Translations under genes and position numbers: made by a program
The notes under the pieces: model-generated
What the model was told of the DNA's origin: nothing
Seen by the model: the letters and a program-made list of their open reading frames with translations, nothing else
Databases searched by the model: none
In this document: positions 37,491 to 49,435 of the stretch, in pieces
Layout: the number at the start of each line of letters is the position of its first letter
Position numbering within the stretch: the first letter of the stretch is position 1
Assembly (NCBI RefSeq): GCF_963455315.2
Contig: NC_083326.1
Span: 9,554,772 to 9,618,771 of the forward strand
Length of the DNA: 64,000 nt
Reading direction: 5' to 3'
Origin: Globicephala melas
Lineage: Eukaryota; Chordata; Mammalia; Artiodactyla; Delphinidae

Positions 37491-37679
37491 ATAAAGGATG
37501 TGAGATAGTTAACAAAGGGCCTAATTAGACATCCAACAAATGTTACTGCTTGGAGGGGGATGGAGGAGGGAGAAAAGGGAGAGGGAGGAGAAATTGTCTG
37601 TCTTCAAGTTTTGATCCTAATGTGCATGATTGTACAACCACCATGTGGTGTTTACTTGTATTTGCTTATTCCACTCTCT

Positions 37680-37925
37680 CTCCTCAACCTTTCTTCATCA
37701 GAAGATTCAGCAAAACTGCCACCTTCTCGACAAAGCCTCTCTGATTCCAGAACACTTTGCTCTGATTTTTTTTTAAAACTTCCAACATGGCTTCTCTATT
37801 AGAAGATTCATCAAGGTGAATAAGGGCTTGTTTGTTTAAATCCTTACATACCCTAGAAAACTTATAACCATGTCTTACACACAGAAGGTGCTCAATGAGA
37901 ATTGATGAGCAAATGAACAAATGAA
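37680..37925 (+). repeat. L2 3'-end remnant
   Basis: AAAGCCTCTCTGATTCCAGAAC, ATGTCTTACACACAGAAGGTG and CTCAATGAGAATTGATGAGC reproduce the L2 3' end, finishing in the (GAATGAA)-like tail AAATGAACAAATGAAT. Confidence 0.65.
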
Positions 37926-38029
37926 TAGAGGAAGAATAACTGAATGTGAATATGCAAGTGAGAGGTTTCGTTGCACAATCTCTTTGGATTCATAAACCTA
38001 CAGGTATCAGAACGTGTAGTTTGAGATCA

Positions 38030-38170
38030 AGAAATTTGAGTTCTTTGTTCAGATTGATTGGGGGCTGCCATTTCACCTTCACTAAATAATATAGCCCTTC
38101 TGTGTCTCACATGTTCATCAATTCAACAGATATTTGTTAAATACTTCCTATATGCCAAGCAGTGAAACTT
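38030..38170. repeat. MIR/L2 remnants
   Basis: CTTCTGTGTCTCACATGTTC followed by AATTCAACAGATATTTGTT and CCTATATGCCAAGCAGTG are short ancient-repeat fragments. Confidence 0.4.
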
Positions 38171-38365
38171 TCCCTATAAAGTTTATTTTTATCTGATTTC
38201 CCTCCTGGTGATAAACCTTGGTAGATTAAAGAAAATTTATGTTGATTCTCCTTTAGACTCAAATACTTCCTTACACAGACTAGCTGAGTATGTGGTACCT
38301 GCAAGACTGGTTAATGAACAAGTTATGTTATAATCTGACCGTTCTTTGAATAGTGTTCATCGAAT

Positions 38366-38476
38366 AAGAAGGAAGGAAAGAAGGAAGGGAGGGAGAGAGG
38401 AAGAAAAGGGGGAGGGAGGGAGGGAAGGAAGGAGAGAAGGAGGGAGGGAGGGAGGGATGAAAGGAAGGAAGGAAAC
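38366..38476. repeat. Purine-rich (GGAA/GGGA)n tract
   Basis: More than 100 bp of almost pure G/A on the plus strand, with GGAA and GGGA units, ended by AAACC. Confidence 0.93.
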
Positions 38477-41400
38477 CTTCAAAGGGTGCTAATTAGATTA
38501 GCTATTAATTCAATTTGCAAACAAGTATATGTAATGAAGTAGAATTGAATATTGCAAGTACTGTATAAATTGCATCTTTCTTGAATATGAATTGCTCATG
38601 CTTTTAAGAGATCAATGCAATTGTCTGTGTTTGCTATCCACCCATTACACTTAATTAAACGGTTCAGGTCCAGTGGGGTCAGAGGTATCCAGTAACATTT
38701 ACCATCTGACAGGGATCCAGTGGTCTGTACTCTGTGCCTGGGGTAGCCTTGCTTCTCTGCAGTGAGCAGGCATCTGCATTAGGAAAACAGCTACCACTCT
38801 AATTTTCTCTAATTGACTTGTTGGCAGCGCTAACAGAGGGCAAAAGATGTAGAGACATGAAGACTGGGCCCCGGCAAGCGCTTGGCATTGATGGGGCCAC
38901 TGAGTGAAGTAACTAATCTGTAATGAATAAAGGACTATGGGCTGTCAGTCTAGCACATGCCAGTGGCATTTAATTCACACAAAATAGTAATTAAAACGAT
39001 GATGTTCTTCTCACTGGCTTTTGTTACCAAGTACAGCATCTTGGTCCAGCCCCTGAGGATCTGTCTGCAGGTTGTTTGATTCATTCCCTTAGCCCCAGAG
39101 AGCCACGTGCATCTCACTACCTTCAGGCAAGCCTCAACAAAAGCTCTTACGATAATGGGTCTCTCACCAACCAAGTCTCTGTGGAAGGAGAACCAGAAAT
39201 TCTCCCCACTGCCCATTCCTTGTCTTTATAACCCCTGTAATCAATAAATGTGCATTTATTTCCCCTTTTTCCTAGCCACAAAGAAGATACTGGCCAGAAG
39301 CTATCTGTTTTGGATGCTCAAAGAGTTATTAAGTATTTCTTTATCCTCCTTTGTCCCATTGTGATGTATTCCATAGGAAAGGTTGGCCAAACGATGATGA
39401 AAATCTGATCAAGAGTTTGAAATCTTTGGAATCACTCCGAATATCCATAATTAAAAATAATCCCCATGTGAACAGCCACCAAAATTCAAGTTATCTCAGT
39501 AGGATTCAATCACAGTGAATTCAGATGAGAAAATACCTCTCTACGTTGTTTTTCAGAGGCAATTGATACATTTTTCAAGCCTATATATCTGTATCATTTC
39601 AGCAAATCGAAAAAATAAATTTACTATCATAATTGTCATTAAATGTATTCCTGAACAATGGGGTCTGACCATAATTAATGATTAATTCATTTTGAATTCA
39701 TTATGATAATATTAAATGTGTTTAACTCATTTGCTGCTTCTAAAGAGGGAACAATTCTAGGCAATTCTTTTGTGATTTACTGGTTTAAAGTTTAAGAGCT
39801 CTGAGCATGTGCAGGAAAATAGCTCCACATTGCCCTCTAGTGGTGAGCTAGTAAATGACACCCTTCTTTTGTACGGAGAGAAAACACAAACCCTTGTTCT
39901 CCTTTGCTCCCATACACTCTCACAGCCATCTTTCCACCTCAGTACACACTTAAACGAGATGCCTCCATCACAATATAAAAGGGGATCAAAGCAATAGAGT
40001 CCTATGTCCACTATTAACCAATAACCAAATAATATTTTTATTGTTGTTGTTCAGGCTGATTCACTATTGGATCAAGTTTGACGGGGGGTGTAAAAAGATT
40101 CTGTTGATTCCTTAGTAGATCCAGATGCAATTTGACAAAAGCACTATATGGAGGCCAGAGAAAGCCCAAAAGATGTTGAGTAGCAGGTAGAGTATGAAGA
40201 GCATAAAGAAGCTTCTTGAAAAAGGTAGACAGAAGGGGATGTGAAGTTGTCTTAGGTCTTTTATTTCCTAGGTAGCTCTGTGTTACTTTACAAATGTCAG
40301 TGGACTTACCTGATCCTCAAATTACTGACAACAGCAGAATACCAGATCAAAAAGTCTTGAAGACCCCTGGCTCTAGCAATATTCTTGTATCAGTAACAAC
40401 TCCATTGTTGTTATGGCAACTCCAAAGGCAAATCTGTTTACCTTTCCTGAGAATAAGCCATTACCACTTTCTATTTAAATTGAAGCTTGGCCACTGTCAA
40501 GGTGTACCCAGGGTAGTTAGGATTTGTGGAATTTAGCAGTTAGTGTAATTCATTCATCCAACAGCTGGTAAATTATAAAACTCCGTGCTCTTTGCTAGCA
40601 TACCTTATACCATGGCTGGACATCGAATGGAAAAAGCTGCCGTTACCCAGATGAGTAGAGACTTGATGGGTATTGATATTAGCAAGAGTCAGTATTGAAA
40701 CGACAATGACTTCGCCTTTACTGTGGGGGGAGATTAAGAAATGGTGACTACGGCTTAGGATCCAGATAGCAGCTAGATGAGGTTAATTCAGATTGAGACA
40801 AAAATTCAAACTAGTAAAATGAGAATGAACCAGTTGAGTTACTTTTAATTTTTTTTTAATGAGAATAAATGCATACTCCAACACTGAAAACCAATAGTGC
40901 AGTGATGCTGCAGAGACTTTTACAGAGTCAGTTGTCTGAGGAGGTAGAAATTGGGCAGCTGGGAGGTGGGGACAGAGTGGTGAAGGGATGAATTCAATGT
41001 AACGTGGACCAGGCTGGGAGTTTCAGCATCAACCCTGAGCAGGAAGTTCAGAGCTCAAGTCAGACATTCTTCCCTCTGAATTCCAGTCTAAATTGGAGAG
41101 GTCCACATAAAACAAGCATGCTCAATAACCTTGCATAAAGGAGACCTGCTTTCTTATTTTATATTTACCCTCTTTACCACATCATATAGTTTCTTCGTGG
41201 TTGCTGTTGATCTTATGGTTGACATCTTGACTGAGGAAGCCCAGACTTTATGACCTTCTTCCATGAATACATATATATTTGCATAATACATATATGTTCC
41301 TACATATAGTTGTATATGTAGGAATCTGAGGTTAGAGACTAGTGGCCATGGACCTGGATTCAGTTCAGAGATACATTTTGTTTTGCCAGCACAGGTTTAT

Positions 41401-41994
41401 TTTCTTTATTTGAATTATTTGCCAACATTTGAGAATGTGATGATTTCCCATAAAAATCTGGATTTCCAGAAAATTTGACACCAGGACTGCTCTCCATATG
41501 CTAATAACACCTGGAAGCTGAGTGGTGACCCCTCTCCTTACGTGAATTACTTAGATGAATTCCTGTCCAGCATCCTCTCTCCCCTATTGTCTCTCATACA
41601 CTGTAGCCAAATATCTTTATCTGTCTGTCTCTCCCTCCCTCTCTCAGGTTTAAAAACAAAGACAAAAACAAAAATAAAATTCTGACTTCTAAGCATGTGA
41701 GTTTGGCATTCCTGATCTCTCTCTCACTTCCTTAATAAAGAAATACATAGACAGATGAAAATATATAGTATATGTATATTAGGTGAAACTAAATGCAGTT
41801 TCACCCAAAAGAAGTAATTTTTTATGGTTCTAACCTCATATAAATGTTTACATTGTAGTTGTATATATGTTTGAAATCAGACTTTGACTTCACTCCAGTA
41901 ACTCTAAAGTATATTCGTCCTAGTAGAAAAGTATTTTGGTGATCTTCCTCACTGTATTTTCAATCTGTCCCATCTTTTTCCTGAGATGTTTTTT

Positions 41995-42270
41995 TTCTTC
42001 TACCATCCCTCTACCTCTAAATCCTACCCATGCCCTTGAGTCCTAGTTCCAAGTCCAAGAAGTCTTTGATGACCCAATCCCTCACTAATTTTTTAGGCCT
42101 CTAAACTCATATAGCATTCATAAGTTGTATCACATACTTTACTGCTTAATTTTATGTAGTCTTTCATTGTTTTCTCTGCCTGGAATTATGACTGTAACCT
42201 GACAACAGAGGTCCATCTTTTCCAAATATTCTTGGATCTCCAACAGCATTTAACACTTGTTGACTGATTA
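41995..42270 (+). repeat. L2 3'-end remnant
   Basis: AAGAAGTCTTTGATGACCCAAT, CTCATATAGCATTCATAAGTTG, CTGCCTGGAATTATGACTGT and CAACAGCATTTAACACTTG follow the L2 3' order with high divergence. Confidence 0.5.
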
Positions 42271-44344
42271 CTTTCTTTTCGGTAAACTAAGTTGACAACA
42301 TAAATCTAAAAAAGTAAATATCCCCTCTTGCAGGCAAAGCAATTCACTGAATAGAAGCCCTTCGACTGCATTGAATGTAATCTTATTTTATTCCTCTTGT
42401 TGTATTGTGGTTCTTGTGTCACTGTGGTTTGGAATGTCAAATCTTTAACGCTAATATTTAGGGCACATAAAAATTTCACAAAGGAAAAGCCATCTAATCA
42501 ATTTTCAAAGAATATTGTCAAAGATAAATTCATTCGTTTTAAAAGCTTTTTTTTTTTTGTAAAATAAAACACAGACACAGAAAACCACATGTGACAAATG
42601 TATCACTTCATGAGTTATTTTAAGTTAGAGTTCAACCTGTTTCTTTGCTCTGTTTCCTGCAAACTGGCATTTGGATCAAGAAGCTTGATCAGACTAAGTA
42701 GGTTCGGTCCTTTTGGCAAGACTCTAGAGGGTAGTGTGTTCTTTCATTAGGAGGTATGTAATGTCTGGATTCTCTGTTTTATCTTAGCAATCATGAATGC
42801 TTAATGCATAGTTTCATTTGTTCACTGGGGCTGAAAAATAGCAATATTTGAATTTTATCATTTGTTTCTTATTAGTAGGAATAATACGGTAAAAAGATAC
42901 TCCCCTCACATGCTCTTTGGTTACATAGTGGTAGACTTTATTCAAGAAAGACATGATAAATATTTGACTCTTTACCCAGACTTGAAGATAGTAATTTGGT
43001 TCCCTGTCAATCTCAGAAGTGACCAACTCTTATTATTCTTTAAAAAATCTTTATGAATTCACCCATTCATATGTATTTGTTAAGTTTCATTTCATTGCAA
43101 CTTTCATCTTTATTGACGCTCAGACTGTCCTCACCTTTGGTCAGTGGAAAACTCTTCCAAGTTGATTTCCGAATCCATTTGACACAATCCTGTTAGTCTT
43201 TGAATGTTTCCTTTCTATTTGATAATGTGAGGATGCCTCAGGCTCAATTGCTGTGTTTCCTGCCTCAGACTAGGAATCAACCAGCTCTCCAAGAAGTCTT
43301 TGTTTCTTGCAGTGCAAAATATTTTTTTCAAAATCTCAGTTTGGGTGCTAGGGATACCCGTTGTTATTAAGTCAGTGTTTCTAGACATTTTCAGTGGACA
43401 GAATTAGAGATAAAATACCTTTTGAGTTTAAACTGATTTTTCAATTAAATTGTGGGAACACAATACTGAATCTTTTGTTTACACCAGGAATCCAGTTCTC
43501 AAGGACACAGGGTATGATAGAATTAGAATTTCTCCTGATAACCCATTTGCTCTATCTCATATTACATTGCTTTCAGAATAACAATAATAATAGTATCACC
43601 ATCAATGATAATTATGGAAACATTTTTGCATATACTATTCATATTTTCCCTTAAGTTTATCTTATGATTATAATATAGCTATCTATATTATAATATATTA
43701 TAATATAGGTACAATTTTGTAGCCTTGCAAAATAAAACCTCTTCCTTTTAACCCTCAGTTAGTCTTAGTTCATTAAATTTATTGTTCACCAGTTAGTTAT
43801 TAGGTCAGTATCTCCCCTGGTCATTTAGAATGTCTAAAGCTCATTTTCTAGTGGATCTCAGGATGAGGGGAACAATATTCCCTGATTAATTGCAAGTTGA
43901 TAACAGTTTGGGTGAGCCCCTTATATTTAAAGCTAACTCTTGTTGCCTGGAAAATCCTTGAATCACATTGTCTTACCTTGAGTGTCTCAAAAAAATCACG
44001 TAAATTTCTTCAGGCACAACATGGTGCTGTCAAAAAGTCTGATAATAAATTAATTTTCCCTCTTATAAGTCATGTATTCTTTTGTGTGCCTAAAAGATTT
44101 TTTTAAGTCAGCAAAAATTTCTTGAATAACATTTTTTCATCTATATTTGTTCTGTTCCCTTTCTTTGGTTTTTTCCCTCAAGGACAACTATTACTCCAAT
44201 GTTAGCTTCCTTCTAGAATATTTGTCACTTTTTCCTGCATTCTTTTCTACTCTTTCTTCATTTACTTTTGTTTTTGTTTTCGTTTTTCTCCTTGTTGCAT
44301 TTATTTGTTCATCTCATTACACTTTATTTCTCAAATTTCTTTTT

Positions 44345-44492
44345 CACTTAGTGGAATTCTTTCTTGAGCTAGGCCACCCCATTCAGAGTCCTTTGTCCCT
44401 TATGTGGAATTCTTTCTTGAGCTGGGCTGCCCCATTCAGATTTCTTTGTCACTTACATAGAATTCCTTCTTGAGCCAGGCTGCCTCATTTCT
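44345..44492 (+). repeat. 53-bp tandem repeat, about 2.8 copies
   Basis: The segment GGAATTCTTTCTTGAGCT recurs with AATTC at 44355, 44408 and 44461, an exact 53-bp period. Units also share a GCC(A/T)CCCCATTCAGA-like centre and a CTTTGTC end. Units differ at several positions, so this is an old local duplication. Not a repeat I recognise. Confidence 0.88.
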
Positions 44493-44798
44493 GAATTCTT
44501 CCAATTCTGATTTATGTAACTCTTGCATATCTGGCATTTTATTTTCTTAATGTTGTTTAGCTCACTTTGAAACAGTAAATTGCAGGTTTGATCTGTTTTT
44601 CTCGTGTATTTTTGATCCTTTCCTTGTGTACTTGTCTATAAGAATGATGTTCTCCTCATTTTGTTTTGTAAGGAATTTAACCTCAACGGATTTTCGTTGC
44701 TCGCTTTTATGTGATTTGTTTCCCTGCATTCCCAGAAGTTCAAATAGCTCTTCTAAATACAGAGTTCCCTATCCTGTTGTTTTCCTTAGACCTGCGCT

Positions 44799-45007
44799 CA
44801 GGGCTCAGCAAACTATAGCCTGTGGGTCAAATCTGGCCTAGGTCCTATTTTTGTTTGGGCCCCACTGAACTAAGAATGGTTTTTATATTTTTGAAGAGTT
44901 GTAAACAAACAAACAAAACAAACAGACGAATGTGTGGCAGAGACAAAGTGGTCTGCACAGCTATATTGACTGTCTTGGCCTTTTACAGAAAAGTTGGCTG
45001 AGCCCTG
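44799..45007. mobile_element. hAT-Charlie type MITE (MER5-like)
   Basis: Begins CAGGGCTCAGCAAACTATAG and ends TTGGCTGAGCCCTG; the terminal inverted repeat CAGGGCTCAGC is perfect over 11 bp. The interior TGGGTCAAATCTGGCCTAGG and GACAAAGTGGTCTGCACAGC are typical of this family. I see no 8-bp target duplication. Confidence 0.8.
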
Positions 45008-45585
45008 TCACACACTAAAAACAATGGCAGTTTGCTTTCCAAGTTTTCATGACTGTTCCTCTCTCCTACTTTGATCTGGACTTTCTCTTCCTTTCATGTC
45101 TATTGCTTCTGTCCTACTCATAAATTTTAAATATATTCTTAGTAGTTTGTCCCCAGTGTGAACACTGTCCTGGAAAGGAGACTTTGTATGTTAGTTTCAA
45201 GTATTTACATTTACTGATCTTAAACTGGTCCATTGCACTTTCTAGCATTACTTGATAGTTATTTTAGAATTACTCTGTTTTCAGGTTTGTTGCTTCCCTC
45301 TGATTTCTCTTACACAGATACTGATAACATGCAGGTTCATGATAACATATTGGTGGTTTGTCCATATCCACTTGTATCTTAGGGTGTGAGCATATAGACC
45401 TCATCACCTCGTTTTGTCATAAATGTCTAAATGCCTTTGGTTTTCTATCTAGTTCTTCTGTCTCTTTTTATATGAAGATTCAGGAAGATCAAAAAACTAT
45501 ATTGCCACCACTGCCACCTTCTTCCCAGAATTAAACTCACTCATTTTTTAACAACTGTTTGCTTAATTGATTATATTCAATTTGA

Positions 45586-45771
<186 letters not shown>

Positions 45772-46356
45772 TAGTTAATCCTCTCGTGACAAGATATTTG
45801 AATTATGGTGAAGAAAACAAACTAAAGTGAAACAAAACAAAATACAAAGAAAAAATGTATGTAATCATGTCCTAAGCCTTATGTGTATATATATACACAC
45901 CATTTATTATTTTTTTGGTTATCAAATTTGAGAGGGATTCAGTCTATAAATTAGTATATGGAATTAGAGAACATAGATCTCTTATTCTGTCTTCTCCCAG
46001 TAGCTTCACGTTTTGGCATCCTGATACCACTCTTCATTCCTCTGGGCAGCTTGTTTCAAATCAATGCAATGTAGACAAGAGGGTCTCTGCAAAAAAGGCC
46101 ACCAAGCGCCTGAATGGACACCTGCTTCTTTGCAGAGGGTCCTTCAAGCTGATGTGAGGAGGATGAACTGACCTCATGGGGCTGGCTTGGATTTGGCTGT
46201 GTCACCCAGTGGGTTCTTTCTGAGCTGGGCCAATAGGTCACCCCAACAGCGTCTGCACATTAAAAGGATTGGCTGCTGCAAGGACTTCTCACCTCTAGGA
46301 ATTGCTATGTGAGGTGGACTTGAAAGGTGGCACAGGAGAGAAACAGGGCTCAAGGA

Positions 46357-46488
46357 AATGAGAAAGGGATGGGTAAGAAAGTGAGACCCAATGAGAAAGG
46401 GATGGGTGAGAAAGTGAGACCCAATGAGAAAGGGATGGGTGAGAAAGTGAGACCCAATGAGAAAGGGATGGGTAAGAAAGTGAGACCC
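46357..46488 (+). repeat. 33-bp minisatellite, exactly four units
   Basis: Four tandem 33-bp units beginning AATGAGAAAGGGATGGG and ending GTGAGACCC. Units 1 and 4 read GGGTAAG, units 2 and 3 GGGTGAG; otherwise identical. In one frame each unit reads NEKGMG(K/E)KVRP, because 33 is a multiple of 3. No other evidence supports coding. Confidence 0.95.
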
Positions 46489-48750
46489 AAGCCATTTACG
46501 GAGCCTGTTTGTGAACAGGCTGGACCTACTCAGAAGCAGAGTAAGTACCACCTCTGTGAGTCTTGTTCATGACCCATCACATGACCCAAAGTCACATGAC
46601 CACCCCCAAGAGCCTTATTTCTGTAATGTGAAAGTAAAACCCAAGAGTTCCCTCCTTTTAATGAATACTTTGATACTGCCCCCTTTCAAAACCCACAACC
46701 CTCAGACCTCATTCAACTTCTCAGCTATTTTCACCTGAGTGAGAACAAAGGGTCTGAGAGCAGGATTTCATAGCGAGCCCCAGAGGACATGCAACATGAC
46801 TGGGGTGCCTGAGTATGAGTCCTGGAAGGTAGGAATAAATGAACATAAAATAAATAATGGAGTCCTGTGTCTTCTGCTACCAGCTAAATTTATGTGAACT
46901 TTGTACAGTTTGTTTTCCAAATCCAGAAGCTTCGTTCATAAACTTATCTTGAGAATTACAGTTGTAAACAAAATTCACAGTTGTTATGTGATGGTTTTCG
47001 GAGCGCATCATCCCTTTATTGCTTCCAACCAGATTTCCTTGTAAGGCAAGTATATTATTCCAGAGTCTCCTTGACTCTCTGGCTGCTGGTTTCAATATCT
47101 ATGGTCTGTCTGAAGTGGTATGCAAAAGCTTGGGTGCATGTCAGTATATTAATTTATCTGTGGAGACAGTATATATCTTACATTGTGTTATCAAAGGGCC
47201 CATGGCTCCCCAAAAAGGGTAAATAAGAACTATTACCCTAGAGAATATTTACTGTCAAGCGTGTTATTTCTAAATATAGAGAGATGAGGCAATTAGAGGG
47301 CAGGGATGGAAACTACAAGATAACGTGGTGGAGGGTGGCTGGGATTTCCTCTTCCCCTTATTCTCTTACTCTGCCAAAGTTTCTTTGAGAGATAGCAGCC
47401 ACTTTGGCTGTGCCCGTCCTTCCCATAACGTTTATTCAGTAAGCCAGCTCTTTCTTGCCTAGGTTAAAAGATGGTAAAGAGTCACGGATGTGGCTTGTGG
47501 TCAGACCACACAAAATTGTACCATGGTCAGTCTTTTAGAACTCTTATTTTCTTACCAAAACTAAAGCCCACAAAGAAGAAACACTAAGATGACCTGCCAA
47601 AAGTCGATTTTTGAGCAGAAACTAATAGTAATAGCGATAGTAGAGTTCAGATACGCTGAAGATAGGTTGCTCAGAAAGAACTATTTGAGGTGTTATTAAC
47701 TTTTTTCCCCTGAGCATTTGTTGTCATTCTTTAATTCTTAGCATATGGCATTCCCAGAGTGGTTTCTATAATACCAGTGATCCATAAGACAATTTTTTCC
47801 TGCTATGACTAATCCAAATGGATCTGAGAAATAAAGTAATACTGAAAGTTGGAAAACGTGTGAGGAATTTTCTTACTGAAGAAAAGTCAATAAGGGGTTG
47901 GAGAGGATGAATAAAACCAGCCCCTTCCACATCCCTGCCTAGATGTGGCAGACTTATTTTACTCTGTTTTCACACATCATGGAGAACAAGGGACAAATAA
48001 ACAGAATCAGAGGTTTAGATTCGGTGAGAAACTCTTTCAATAAATGTGTCCAAGGGCTACATAGAAGATATTTTCGGTCTCTGAGCTTCTGCAAAGTATT
48101 CCCATGCAGTCTTGGAAGAGGCCAACATAAAGTAATTAAAAAAAAAAAAAAATCAAAGGCAGTAAATGCATCAGGCTGGAGTAAGTATCAGGCTATGGTG
48201 CTTTCCAGATGGATGTGCTCCTAGATGCTGGTCTAGTCTGGACCTCATCTCATTCGGAACATATCAGTGCTAGAGCCAAGGAAGGTTTCACTAGGTCAAA
48301 TGGGCAGGTTGTTTCAGTTTTTTGCGCATTTTTTGCAATTTTATTCCATATTGTTGTAAAAATAAGACATTTTGAGCCTGGAGAAGGGAAGAGAGCAGGG
48401 GAATAATGAGGTGTGTTGTTTGAATTTGTTTATTCTCATTTGTTTTATAAATGTCTCTATGAAGTACAATTGTGTCATGTTTTGTAAAAGCTTGTTTTGA
48501 ACTTCAGAATGTTGACCATACGCTTATATGTTCTTACCAAAACAACTATTAGGAATTGAGTAGGTTTCTCTTTTTAGCAAAAGGTTTAAAGCTATGTTTT
48601 GTGTTTTTGTCTTTTTTTTCACTCTTTTGTATATTACCACTGAAAATCAGTGGTATAGAAGGCACTCAGGAATACGAGGGAAAAATAACTGAAAAAAAAG
48701 TTGTTTATCAGCAAAATAACTGCTAAACAGTTAGTGTTTAGGTACCTGGT

Positions 48751-49122
48751 GGTACCTAAGAAACTACCTAAACTACCTGGTGGCACAGTGGTTAAGAATC
48801 CACCTGCCAATGCAAAGAACATGGGTTCGAGCCCTGGTCTGGGAAGATCCCACATGCTGCGGAGCAGCTAAGCCCATGCGCCACAACTACTGAGCCTGTG
48901 CTTTAGAGCCCATGAGTCACAGCTACTGAACCCGCGTGCCACAACTACTGAAGCCTGAGTGCATAGAGCCCGTGCTCCACAGCAATAGAAGTCACCACAA
49001 TGAGAAGCCTGTGCACCGCAACGAAGAGTAGCCCCCGCTCGCCACAACTATAGAAAGCCTGTGTGCAGTAACAGAGACCCAACGCAGCCAAAATAAATAA
49101 ATTAATTAAATAATTTAAAAAA
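48751..49122 (+). mobile_element. CHR-family SINE, long form, with rearranged 5' end
   Basis: Plus-strand long-form body from CTGGTGGCACAGTGG (48777) to CAGCCAAAATAAATAAATT plus an A-rich tail. The expected head GGGACTTCC is replaced by GGTACCTAAGAAACTACC-like sequence. The putative duplication GTGTTTAGGTACCTGGT (48734-48750) / GTGTAGGTACTTGGT (from 49125) is imperfect. A 13-bp stretch in the replaced head is the inverse of the 3' flank. Confidence 0.85.
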
Positions 49123-49269
49123 ATGTGTAGGTACTTGGTTTAGGTAGTTTTTAATTCAACTACCCCGTTTCTGACCTGAGAGGGGAAGATAATTAGCAGT
49201 ACATGTGGCATATATTTAGAGCAGTGCTTGCCACCTGCTACTAAGTTCTGCTTTGCTGGAAATACCATA

Positions 49270-49435
49270 GTGTCTGTACTATCCAGTACGGCAGGCACGA
49301 GGCTCATTTGGCTGTCAAACGTCTGAAATTGACTAGTGCAACACAATAAATGAATTTTAAATTTTATTTAATTTTAATTAATTTAAAGTTAAACTGTCCA
49401 CTTAACTAATGGCTATTGTATTAGCCCAGCTCTGG
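49270..49435. mobile_element. hAT-type MITE remnant
   Basis: Same family as 34506-34718: CTGTACTATCCAGTACGGCAG, GTCTGAAATTGACTAGTGC and the palindromic AATTTTAAATTTTATTTAA core are present. Both ends are degraded. Confidence 0.6.

Noticed and set aside
46327..46572. ORF with four 11-residue repeats (NEKGMG...)
   Set aside because: Open only because the 33-bp minisatellite unit is divisible by three; the flanks have no coding character.
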